Origin: Protula sp. h YS-2021
Taxonomy: Eukaryota > Annelida > Polychaeta > Sabellida > Serpulidae
Length of the DNA stretch: 64,000 nt
Assembly (NCBI GenBank): GCA_949752745.1
Contig: OX457026.1
Span: 28,334,116 to 28,398,115 of the forward strand
Direction: 5' to 3'
In this document: one piece after another, positions 10,940-21,185 of the stretch
How positions within the stretch are numbered: position 1 is the stretch's first letter
Layout of the letters: each line of letters starts with the position of its first letter
Program-made: the position numbers and the translations under genes
Notes under the pieces: generated by a model
What the model saw: the letters and a program-made list of their open reading frames with translations, nothing else
What the model was told of the DNA's origin: nothing
Database searches by the model: none

Positions 10940-13900
10940 CTTGACAAAGGTAAGAAACGTTTCTTCTACCTTTGTTTTGTGACAGATCCAAATGCAGCAA
11001 CAGCAGAATCATCTAGAAAAAGTAATTTGTAAAGAGTACAAAAATATCATCTGTTGGGGGGAGGGGGTGTATGGGGGTGCGTCTATGTGGAAAATATCAT
11101 AATTACTCATGAAGTTTCAACAGGCGATCCACGTGCATGTAATCAAAGTTACCTAAGACAAAATTCAACCAGCACCTAGTTTGGTGGGTGCTTGAGGTGG
11201 GGGGGGGGGGGGTTCGGGCACATGTCACATGCTTTTCACAATTTCTGCTGGGAAAAAGGCTCATTTTTTATGCAACCGTTTCACAGTCGCGTTTGACAAA
11301 CTGATAAAACTGGGGCAGATGCAGCTTTTGTTAAATTAAAAAAACAAAAAAAAAACAAAAAAAAAAAGAGAACAGACATTTTTTACTGATAGATGCATCA
11401 ACATGACGTCACATCATGTGGACCTCGCCTTATCCTCGCACAGACAATAGGACCATCAAACGAAACACCTGTCCATTCACTTGCATTTTCTCCTCTTTTT
11501 TTTTCTTTTAGCTTTCATACATTCGAATGTTTGTGTAGTTGATAGTTATTTTCATAATATTTTCTAGTAGATTTGTTTGTTATATCAGTCGAAATGAGTC
11601 ATATTCCACCCAGAAATCAATAAGAAAGAAAGTAAAAAGGCCCTATATTATTTTTGGCAATTGTAGTTAGTTTATAGTTATTGTGTATTGTTCCTTAATT
11701 TGTAGTCAGTCAAGTTTGAAATACTTTTTAAATGAAAGTATTAACACAAGAATATAATCAGCCAAGGAGTGTTGAAAATGGAATTCCTTCTGGGCTGGCC
11801 CCCTTGTCACACTGTCGGAAGCAAGTCAGTTGAAACAGGGATTTGAAAAAAAAACTATTCTGAGGCCTTTTCTGGGTTTGAGTACATAATGAGTTTTGTA
11901 TCCGAAAATAGCAAAGAGAGGCTGAATTAAGGAATAAGTATTTTCGGGGCAGGGATGCCCAGGGATGCTATATTCTATAGCAAAGAATATAGATAGATAA
12001 ATTCTGTATATTCTTTGAGAGTAATTAGTCGACAACAGATTGATCACTTTTAGATTTTAAAAGGTTTCCATTTTAAAGAGAGCGGTGGACGTTACTCTAA
12101 CAAAATACCAGATAAAATGGCCACAGTATACCATTAACCTCTAAGTGCATAATTAGAGATTAGAAGGGGCCCTAAGGTCACTGATAAAGCCTTTTATGAG
12201 ATTAAGCCCTGGGGGGAATTGAGCGCATTCTACCAGCGGTTTTGTGACATCGCCAGCAACAGTAGCACTTGTCGCAGCGTGTGGAAAACGCCAGGGGCTT
12301 CATTAACCAAACGGTGGATGGAGGGGTGGGGACGGGGCGAGGGTGGGGACACGTAGGTAGGAAGGATAACAAAAATCAAACTGAATGAAACGTGAAAAAT
12401 TATTTTCAATTCATGCTGCATTTTCTTGTGATACTGGACGAAAATCTACAGAAGGGTGTTGCAGAGATTGGATTAAAAAATGACTTCAGATGGACTTTTT
12501 GTTTTTGTTATTTTGGGGCATTCATGCAAAAGAAGTGACATCTTGACAAACCGTTTTGGCCGAGTGTTTTGTTGTAAACGACACGACTCGGTTGCTCTTT
12601 TTTAGTACCATTGTGTTTTTCCCCCGTAACAGTGTTGTAAAAGTGACTGATTTGCTTCAGGCTCTGTCACCAAATAAAACACATCTCGTGATGAACAGAC
12701 CCCTCTGAAGATAAAATAAGGGTCTGTTAACGTTTACTTTAATAGTCACATACTTAGCAGGAATTGTGAAAGTAAATCTGGCCTAGACTTCGACGTATTT
12801 TCCAACTGTGCACTCGGAAGAAAAAAATAAAGTGATGATCACATTGAACTGAATGTCACAAAATGAATCGTCTAGATGCGCCCAGCGCATTCCTCTCAGT
12901 ACTGATGTATGAACGATGTATAATTAAAAAAGAATCAGGTACACCGGACAATAGGTGAATAACGACGGTTTGTTTTGGTGTTGGGCTGTCGAGAGGGTGG
13001 CAGCATTCTGCAGCAGACTGCGCTCTGGCATTCACTGCCAAATAACACTCGTAGACCAAAAGGCAATGCTCCAATGTCACCATTACCATACTCTGGTTAT
13101 TCATAAGGTTCAGATCAAAAGAACGTATCTGCAAGCTCAGATCATTGACTGTTTTAACTCATGGCTGTTAAATCTTGTAGGGGGGGGGGGGTGAGATGAT
13201 TAGTTTTATCCCGATAAATTCAGGAACTCAGAAGAATGTTCAATAGATCAGCAGAGTGCAAAACAAGTTTCGATATTAAAACATCAACACTAGAAATATA
13301 TCAACAAAAATTAGTTCGAAAATAAGATTTATTGGTCGATATGCGGCAGTTCTTGTTTCCCGCTTAAGAAGAAAGTTTGATTTTTATAAAAAAAAAAAGG
13401 TCTCGTACAAACGCCAGACGGGTAGCAACATTGATGGGGTTTTTAATAAATAACTGTCCTGTCTTTGGTGTATGTGGTTTCTTCGCTTGACTTTGTAACA
13501 AAACGCCACCCTATTGACATAGGAAACAGATAATTGGCAATTATGTGTTTAACCAGTTACCTGTCACGCAATGACTTACGAGGCTGAAATTACAGTTAAT
13601 GATAAAACAACGGTGCCACGCACAGCTTTTCGTGGCGGTGTTCTATTTTTAGACACAGCCACATTCATAACTGACAGAAGCTTTTGTAAAAATTACATAT
13701 GTGTACTCCAAAACTGAGTGCAAACACAAACATACAAAACAGTAATACAAAATAATACATATAGAAACTCCATTGACTGCATCGCCACGCACATATGTTT
13801 GGTGGCGCCGTTTAAGTAACCATTAATGACGTATTGAAGTAGGGATGCGTTTGCGGAACCTGACTACACATTTATTGACATTGTTGGGAGACAAAAAACT

Positions 13901-14578
13901 ACGGAAGCATGAAATCTCTCATTGTGAGGGGGGAGTCTAACAAAAATACAATAATCACGCATGCACCACCCCCATAGAGAGTCATCGCGGGGAGGTTCTA
14001 ACGTTAATGATTTTGTCCACTGGTTCATTTCAAAAACACAGTGCTGCAAAAGGAAGGGCGTCTTGTGACAGATATATTGCGGCTACAGAGATTGTGACGA
14101 ATTGTCAGAGGGTGGCATATGAGAGAGCATCGAATGTTACATATTTATTCATACTGGATAGTAAATAGGCTTAAAAAATTGAAGAAAAAAAAATACCAAA
14201 GGCATAATATATTGTATCATTAATATTTGGAAAAAGGGATATATATTATCAAATTAAGGAATACAGATGTGGGTAAGTTGTTTAAATAAAGATATATTAG
14301 AATGCCCAAGCGGACAGTCTCTCACAAAGACAAAGGAATCCTTAAGGATGCTAGAAGAATTAGTGAAATGTGCCCCAGGTTCCCAGATAATTCCTGGAAC
14401 AGCCATAAATCAATTTGGGTGCATTACCTAACATAGACATTGCGGCTGTCTTAACAAAAACCTTCCCCGAATATTTGTTATTATAGCAGTTTGTCTTTAT
14501 ACTTGGATCTGCGGCTTCAATTGGGCAGCTCTGTGCGATCGATTCGTCCTTGAAGAGCTGGGACGTCCTGGCTTATTT
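10940..14578. other. Intergenic stretch, no gene seen
   Basis: Only homopolymer runs (G near 11200-11213 and 13182-13192, A near 11337-11368) and scattered short open frames without motifs. I see no convincing exon, RNA gene or transposon. Confidence 0.45.
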
Positions 14579-15378
14579 CCTACCCAGTAAGCATAACGAC
14601 GTCCACCCGATGTCGATTTGAGGTAGCGACGTCGGCTTGACGAAACCAAAACATGACCTCTGTTTGTGATTTGCTTGTGACCATAGATCAACGTCTTACC
14701 AACGCCTCTGGCTCCGCGTTGAATAGGCATTGAATAAGCAAAGTTGTTTAGACGTTGCTTTTGGTCGCAACCAAAACTTTTTTTCGCAACTTTTTCCGAC
14801 ATCTTATCAACATCTTTGGTCCAACGTTGAGTAGACGTAGGTAAATCGACGTTGCATCGACGTCTGACTCACAACCACAAAGCAATCGCCTCATATTATC
14901 ACTCACCGGAAATGGTAGCCATAAGCAAGCAGGTCACTTCGAACAAAAAAAGACGACGAGGTCGTCAGATATTGTAATTCCAAAGGCGCAAGTTAATTCC
15001 ACCTACTTTTGAAAAGTATTCATGGAAATCCAATTCATAAATATCCTGCGTTACCGGGTGACCCAAGGGTAGGGGGTACTGTGAAGGAGGGGTGACCACA
15101 CTATGATTATCGCTGTCTAGCCGCCGATTCCAGATTAATATTTCTCCAAAGTCTGCACAACATTTCCTTAGACCAATACGACGTCGGGAGAGTTGTTTCG
15201 ACTATAATCTGCAACATTTACGCAACGTTGATTAGACGTCAGATAATCGACGTATATCCAACGTCGAAAGGTAGATACTGTTTTGACTTCCATAAACGAC
15301 CAAAACTCGACATTGATCCGACGTCAGGTGCAACACCTCTCTAACGTTGATCCTACGTAGCAATGTTTACTGGGTGGA
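14579..15378. mobile_element. MITE-like element with CGACGTC-rich inverted ends
   Basis: The left end reads ACCCAGTAAGCATAACGACGT. The right end, in reverse complement, reads ACCCAGTAAACATTGCTACGT. Between them are many ACGTCGA/TCGACGT/AACGTTG blocks in both orientations. No transposase frame is visible. Size (about 0.8 kb) and inverted termini fit a non-autonomous DNA transposon. The class was not identified and no target duplication was confirmed. Confidence 0.6.
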
Positions 15379-15839
15379 AGCAGAATCTTATTCTCTATTT
15401 CATCTATGCGATTCGTCATGACACAAACCGGATGATGAATAGCCATCACATTTCTGTTTGAATAAAGATGAAGCTACTCACAAGGTGATTCAGCAGTGCT
15501 CTTTATTTAGATTTATTAAAGAAACCCGAGATATCTTCCTTTCGCTGCTGTTCGACGGCATTTTTTTCACGTGCCTTTGAATTGTGATTGTCGCAGCTTG
15601 CATGGTACGCCGGGGTCCTGTGTCCCTGAATACCTTGGCCGGGGGAGGGGGCAAAGATATCTTGGCCCCCACTGATAAGTGGTTTACATGCAAAGCGCGG
15701 GAATCTGCCCTGAAACACTTGACAGAACTTTGGAAGACAAATCACAGGATGTGTACATTTCAAATATAAAGAAACGTTACACTTCGCTTTATGAAATATA
15801 GACCGGTAATCTGAACTCTTGTGGTGTTGAGATTTGATT
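15379..15839. other. Intergenic stretch, no gene seen
   Basis: Short overlapping open frames on both strands around 15490-15770 have no motifs or splice context. Confidence 0.4.
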
Positions 15840-16440
15840 TGTTAGTCCCCCGCCGCCGCGTAGCGCGAAGCGGGAACTATTGAATTCGGGTCTGTCCGTC
15901 CGTCGAGCAGTCCGTCTGTCTATCAACATTTCGGATATGACGTCTTTTGTGCGACAGATTTCAGAAACTACTCGAGGGATTCCATTTAAACCTTGCACAG
16001 GGAAAGAATATAGGTTGTAGTTGTGCACCTGCGTATAGGTTTTGCCGGCCGCCAAAAAATGTGTCCTAGGAATTTTTTTGAAAATTCAAATACCTTAAGC
16101 CTTCAACTTCTAGATAAGATGACTTTTGTGTGATAGATCTCAAGGGCTAACTGAGGGATTCCATTTACACAGGGAAAGAATATAGGGTGTAGTTGTGCAC
16201 CTGGGTATAGGTTTTGCGGGCCGCCGAAAAATGTGTTCTAGGGAGTTTGTCGAAAATTCAAATGTCTCATCCGTCAGCATCTGTATAGAATGTCTTTTGT
16301 GCGATAGATCTCAAGGGCTAACTGAGGGATTCCATTTACACAGGGAAAGAATATAGGGTGTAGTTGTGCACCTGGGTATAGGTTTTGCCGGCCGCCGAAA
16401 AATGAAATCCTGGAATTGCACGCCTGTGGGGGACTTATTC
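15840..16440. repeat. Three tandem copies of a ~175-bp repeat
   Basis: After a GC-rich leader with CTGTCCGTCCGTC, three units each run from CTTTTGTG(C/T)GA(C/T)AGAT through GAGGGATTCCATTTA and ACAGGGAAAGAATATAGG to GTATAGGTTTTGC(C/G)GG. The unit starts near 15943, 16123 and 16294, so the period is 180 then 171. Copies 2 and 3 are more alike than copy 1. No coding capacity. The class is unknown. Confidence 0.75.
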
Positions 16441-16639
16441 ATTTTCACTGACATACTTGTTCTTTTTGTATTTTGTAGCATTTACGGTACCATTTTCATT
16501 GTAGTGAGAAATGGAGTAAATAAAATACATTCTTTTTAGTTTTGTATTAACAGAGGGCTAAGATATTCTAGAACATCGGCTTCCACAGGAGGCCAAGTCA
16601 CCCTTGAGGGGAAGGGGCAAGATATTCTAGGATAACATG

Positions 16640-17040
16640 TCCGGGGGGGGGGGGGGGGCTAATGGGTGTCGTGGCCCGCGTTTTCGTGGCCCAGAGGGCA
16701 TTGTCCTGACCCAGTATCGTGACCCGGGTTGTCGTGGTCCGGACATACTGGTCCAAGCTTCGACTCTAGGCATCGTCCAAGAGTCGTGAACCTAGAGGTC
16801 GTGAACAAAGGTCACGGTCCAGGCCCCGTGGTTGGGATGACGTGCCCCGGAACTATGGCCTCGGGTCTCATGGCCCGCGTTGTCATGGCCCTGCCGTCGT
16901 GGATCGGGTTGTAGTGGCGTGGGCATCGTGTCCCATCCACCTTCACCCACACGTTGTTACGCAGGCGCCGTTGCGAAGATGTCATGGCCCGGATACCTCG
17001 ACCTGAGTGACCTGGTGCTTCTTTCCCCTTGTGGTCTTGT
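16640..17040. repeat. Degenerate GTCGTGGCCCGGG-type minisatellite
   Basis: About 400 bp built from loosely repeated units of roughly 18-22 bp such as GTCGTGGCCCGCGTT, GTCGTGGTCCGGAC and GTCATGGCCCTGCC. A guanine run lies just before it. It is GC-rich against an AT-rich background. The open frame across it is not taken as coding. Confidence 0.55.
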
Positions 17041-19612
17041 CACGTGATTGTTTCCGAAACAACGGCCATGCTTGCTGAGACTGTGTATGTGTTCCCTGAC
17101 AACATTACACGCGACCACTACTAATTATATAATCGTCACAAATTTCAAAACAACCATCCCAAAAAATAACACTACCACCGTTCTGTCTGTCGTGAATTCA
17201 TGCCCATTGTTAGGTACCATGGAATTTAGACCACTTTTGATAAGTCAGTCTTACAGACTTCTTATCTTTTATGTTCAGTTTATTATTCCCTTTGGGTTTG
17301 AGTGGCTAACAAAACGAAGCAGACATTTCCCAGAAATGGGTGGGTTGTCTGTTTATTTTATATTTTTCATTTTGAGAAAGTCCCGGTCCATGCATGATAT
17401 GTACATATATGAGTCGCTACAATTTGGTGTATGTGCTTTATGGACGCTCCCTGACCCGGAACTGTGCCAAGCATTGGCGGAGAATTGACTGGACTCCGTT
17501 ATGTCCTCGGGAGAATTGACCAGTGAAAACCGTATCACGTGGTCAAGAAAAGTGAATATTTTAAAACACGGCTTTAAATAGCAACGTTTTCGTGTTACTG
17601 AAGAAAGTAATTAACCATGCGCTGCAGAGTTACCTTTATTATATATTAGTTTAACCACATGTGATCATTTTTCTTATGTCATTGTATATACAAACTAACG
17701 AAATGAAAGAATTTGTTTTATAAAGGAGTAAATCAGGTGTAAGTTCAACTATATTTCTTAAACAGTGGGGAAAAACTGTCAGGTGGTTGTCTAAAATACA
17801 AGTCTGACTTCTTCCTATAAAGCGACAGTGGGACATGTTCAAGTTAATTTATTCTCTGAATAGAGGACAGGGGCGACAGGTAGTCGTAGTTGTAGGGCAC
17901 AGATAGAGAGCGATTGTTTTGGAACTCTGGCACGGAGATTGAAAGCACGTGTTGACAGAGTGTGTGGCTGGAGAGTACAAGGGTAATGGAGCATTGCTCA
18001 GAGAATTGACACAAAGACTAAAAACCAGTCAGCAGTTTCTTGCGCAATGGCTTATGAGAGATTTTATAGGTTTTTGCAGTTGTAGAAATACAAAGAGAAA
18101 TTGGACCTCTGTGGGTTTCCACTCTGTTAGATGCCGAACAGGAATTTGATATTTTAAAAGCGAAACGGGGTCTAATTCGACATCACTACTTCACAAAAAA
18201 TGGATAAAATCATAATTTTAAATTTAAATAATGCAAAAGAAGCCTGCGCTAAAATAACGTTAAATGCCTGTGCATAAAGACAAACCCCGTGATTCTAGTT
18301 GTCTGCCCATGAACATCCCACGCACATAAAAGGTAACAGGTAAGTTAAAACATTTGGATTATCTTTAAGAGGACGTCACTGACGCACGTAAAAGTGCATG
18401 CAACAACTTATCCGCACGCAAAACCATGGTGGAGATCACACTTGGTTGCAAATAACTCCGGTAATTTAACAGTTAGAAACAGTTCGGAGGTATCAGCGTT
18501 CTTGAGTGGTCGTTTGGCTAAATTATGGGGTTTGCTGTAGAATGATAGTGCTTCCCGTGATTTGTGTACTAGTCATTTTGTCGTTGCTACCATGCAAGAC
18601 TAATTGCTTAACAGCTCTCAACGTGATTGTGAGGTGTCAATAGTGAGTGACCATCTGGCCCTCTATTTGGCCCAGATATGCTGTGACTGAGAGCACTATT
18701 GTTTTTGTGTGTTTTCATGAATTCATACTGTGTCCTGTTTAGTCAGAGAAATGCAGGACTTTTCTGTTTTTTGTTTCTTACAAAATTAACATATTTACCA
18801 CAAACTTGATAATTTATGGCTGGCTTTGGCCAATTGTTACTTTTTATACAGTGTTTTCTTTTCATTCGGTCAGTTTGAGAATTTCCGGACAGAATTCTTA
18901 AAAGCATGAACAGAATTCTTAAAGCATGAACAATGCTTCATCATCTGAGTGTATCATCTCGACATAGATCTTTTTTAATCAATCGTCAGGCTAATGCTCT
19001 CTGGTATTTTACACCTTTCGTGTTTTCTCACTAAATTACTCTCTCTTTCCTGATATATTTGGTATTGCTATATGTGGTTCTGCATATCGACTTTAACATT
19101 GTATTCAGCCTATCGCAATGCCGCTATATATGCTATTCAAAAGTCGCGCTGATCGTCCGACTTATCACCCGGTTATGAACTGGCCAGAAGATGAACTGTC
19201 TTGGGGCCTTCCGCTGGGTCCTTTCAGCAGTGGGGTGGGCGGAGGGGGAGGAGCTGTCGAGGGGCCATCTGTCCCGATACCGAAAACTATCTGCAGTCAA
19301 AACACGTGACAGTGCGGAGGCCGTATTATGCCGTGGCTACAATCACGGGGAGAAGAAGCTACCATTCCCCACAGACTTGTGTTTCCGATATCGGCCTGCT
19401 TTTGTCAGGAAGTCCCACGAAAAACCTGTAATTTCATAGTCAGAATAATAGGGGCCAGCAGATGTCTCTTGATCTTCGTCTTTGGGCCATGGTTTGTCAC
19501 CAGGACCTTGCCACAAGAGAGATTAGCGCAGAACAATACCTGTCATTTTGGTGGGGGTCTGTGGCATCACTACTCTCCTTTGAAATTCAGAAGGCATACG
19601 CCCTTTGCCATT
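17041..19612. other. Intergenic stretch, no gene seen
   Basis: Longest open frame is 146 codons at 17048-17488, with no recognisable domain or splice context. A short direct duplication (AGAATTCTTAAA.GCATGAACA) lies near 18893-18931. Four overlapping short frames at 19118-19681 are incompatible with each other and unconvincing. Confidence 0.45.
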
Positions 19613-19668
19613 AAACTATCGTTTTATTTCGTAAAACGAGCTTTTACGAGTAAAAGCGCAATTCGCGT

Positions 19669-19833
19669 TCTCCACTTTTAATGGGTTCCCTTCCAGTAAT
19701 ATTTACCACGCAATATAAAAAAGAACTTTTTGAGGTACTGTTCAAGATACTCTAACCCTTCCATCCATCCTATGGCCAATCAGAATGCCCGAGACGTCGT
19801 CTGCTAGTCTCGTATAAACGACATTCCCTTTTT
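19669..19833. repeat. DIRS inverted terminal repeat (3' end in coding sense)
   Basis: This is the reverse complement of 27383-27547 over about 163 bases without net insertion or deletion. It includes CTTCCAGTAATATTTACC and GAGACGTCGTCTGCTAGTCT. Outside it the outer extension (19613-19668) is unique to this end and is found again, inverted, in the internal complementary region. Confidence 0.88.
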
Positions 19834-19900
19834 AGCCCCAAAAGGCGGTAAAACACGCCCAGGCTAGTTGGGGATGGATGGGACGGGTTAAAATCAAAGT

Positions 19901-20010
19901 TAAAAGTGGAGAACGCGAATTGCGCTTTTACTCGTAAAAGCTCGTTTTACGAAATAAAACGATAGTTTTACTTCGCAAAAGCTTTGAATTCGCTTATCTC
20001 CACTTTTAAT
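19901..20010. repeat. DIRS internal complementary region
   Basis: The first half (GAACGCGAATTGCGC to GATAGTTT) is complementary to the left outer extension. The second half (TTTTACTTCGCAAAAGC to CTCCACTTTTAAT) is complementary to the right outer extension. The two meet at 19966-19969. This head-to-tail junction could hold both ends of a linear intermediate for ligation into a circle. Confidence 0.88.
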
Positions 20011-21185
20011 GGGACTTGAGTCCGGAGCAGGGGAGCCTGCCATTCTTGAACTGCCCAAAAAGGTCGCGAATTACACTATGGCTTGTAAAAGCTCATTGCA
20101 TATAGGCGAGGAGTGCTGTGCACTCGACGCAAAGAAGAAATAAAACTTGTCAGCTAAGTTTCAATTCTTTTAATGATTTCCTAAATAAAGTCCGGAGGCG
20201 TACCATTCCGGTCTTTCAACATAAGGTAAATCGTAACAAAGTAAAAAATATCACAGCAACTGTCAGTTGAGATGAGAAGGCTTCCAACCATGCCATCATC
20301 TTTTTTGAGAACTATCACCATCCCCCTCCAACCGCCCACCGGATGGATCCCTTCCTCAAGTTCTCACTATTCACTTGCTATGTATTGATGAACAATTAGG
20401 TTTATTTAGAAGTACTACAAAACGATCGTAAATCCATAGGAATTACGCAAATAAACTCTTTGACACTTCTAGTAAAGTGACTGAAGTGTCTTACAAGACA
20501 TGCAATTCAAACTTGAAAAAGAAAGCGAGTCCGCTGTCTAACTTTTCTTCTTCTCATTTGATAAATTACCACGTTTATTTGAAATAAACTCACAGCGATT
20601 GACTAGATAGTACTAAAACTACTGTAAATCGTCATAAAATGAAAAACAGAAAAATTTTGCTTATTTATGACTGTTTTCCTATATGGGGCCGTTATGGTCC
20701 CATAAGCCCATAATGACACTATGGTACCTCATACCATGAACCATAAACCGGCTTTCGGCCTTCCGGTTACAACGGGTGTACGGTCACTGGGTACGTCTGG
20801 GACCGACATGGTCCCCCCCCCCCTTTCTTTCTGAAAAACATGAAGAAAGGAGATCAAAACTTAAGCATCCGAGTAGCCGTAAGACCGAAGACTGGGCTGT
20901 ACTCATTACACATGCGATCCTGAACACTTCGGAGTAAATAAATGCTTAATTAAACATAACCGTCCAGCGTTCGTCCGTAACTTAATATAAGCACGAACCG
21001 AAATGGTCCAAAGGACCTGAGCGAAAGGCGAAATGTTCAGAGTAAGAAGGAAAGACCTTCTTGTAGGTTGTTACTTTCGTGGCTTGTTGTTGTTGTTACT
21101 GTTCCCATTACGGCCCTTGGAGAAGTTACTCTTGTGCTTGCCCTTGTTCTTAAACTTGGGAGAAGCATTCCTACAACAGAAACAC
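20011..21185 (-). other. 3' noncoding region of DIRS element
   Basis: Between the recombinase stop and the internal complementary region. Near 21075-21170 the minus strand has a short Lys/Asn-rich reading (KFKNKGKHKSNFSKGRNG) in a frame different from the recombinase. A similar basic remnant follows the recombinase of the decayed copy at 1830-1920, so this may be a frameshifted or spliced basic tail. Near 20690-20815 there are clustered CCGTTATGG/CCGGTT blocks. Confidence 0.5.

Noticed and set aside
14497..14802. 101-codon minus-strand frame
   Set aside because: Most of it lies inside the CGACGTC-rich MITE-like repeat and reflects its composition.
17048..17488. 146-codon open frame as a gene
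   Set aside because: No domain, no splice or promoter context, and low-complexity composition typical of chance.
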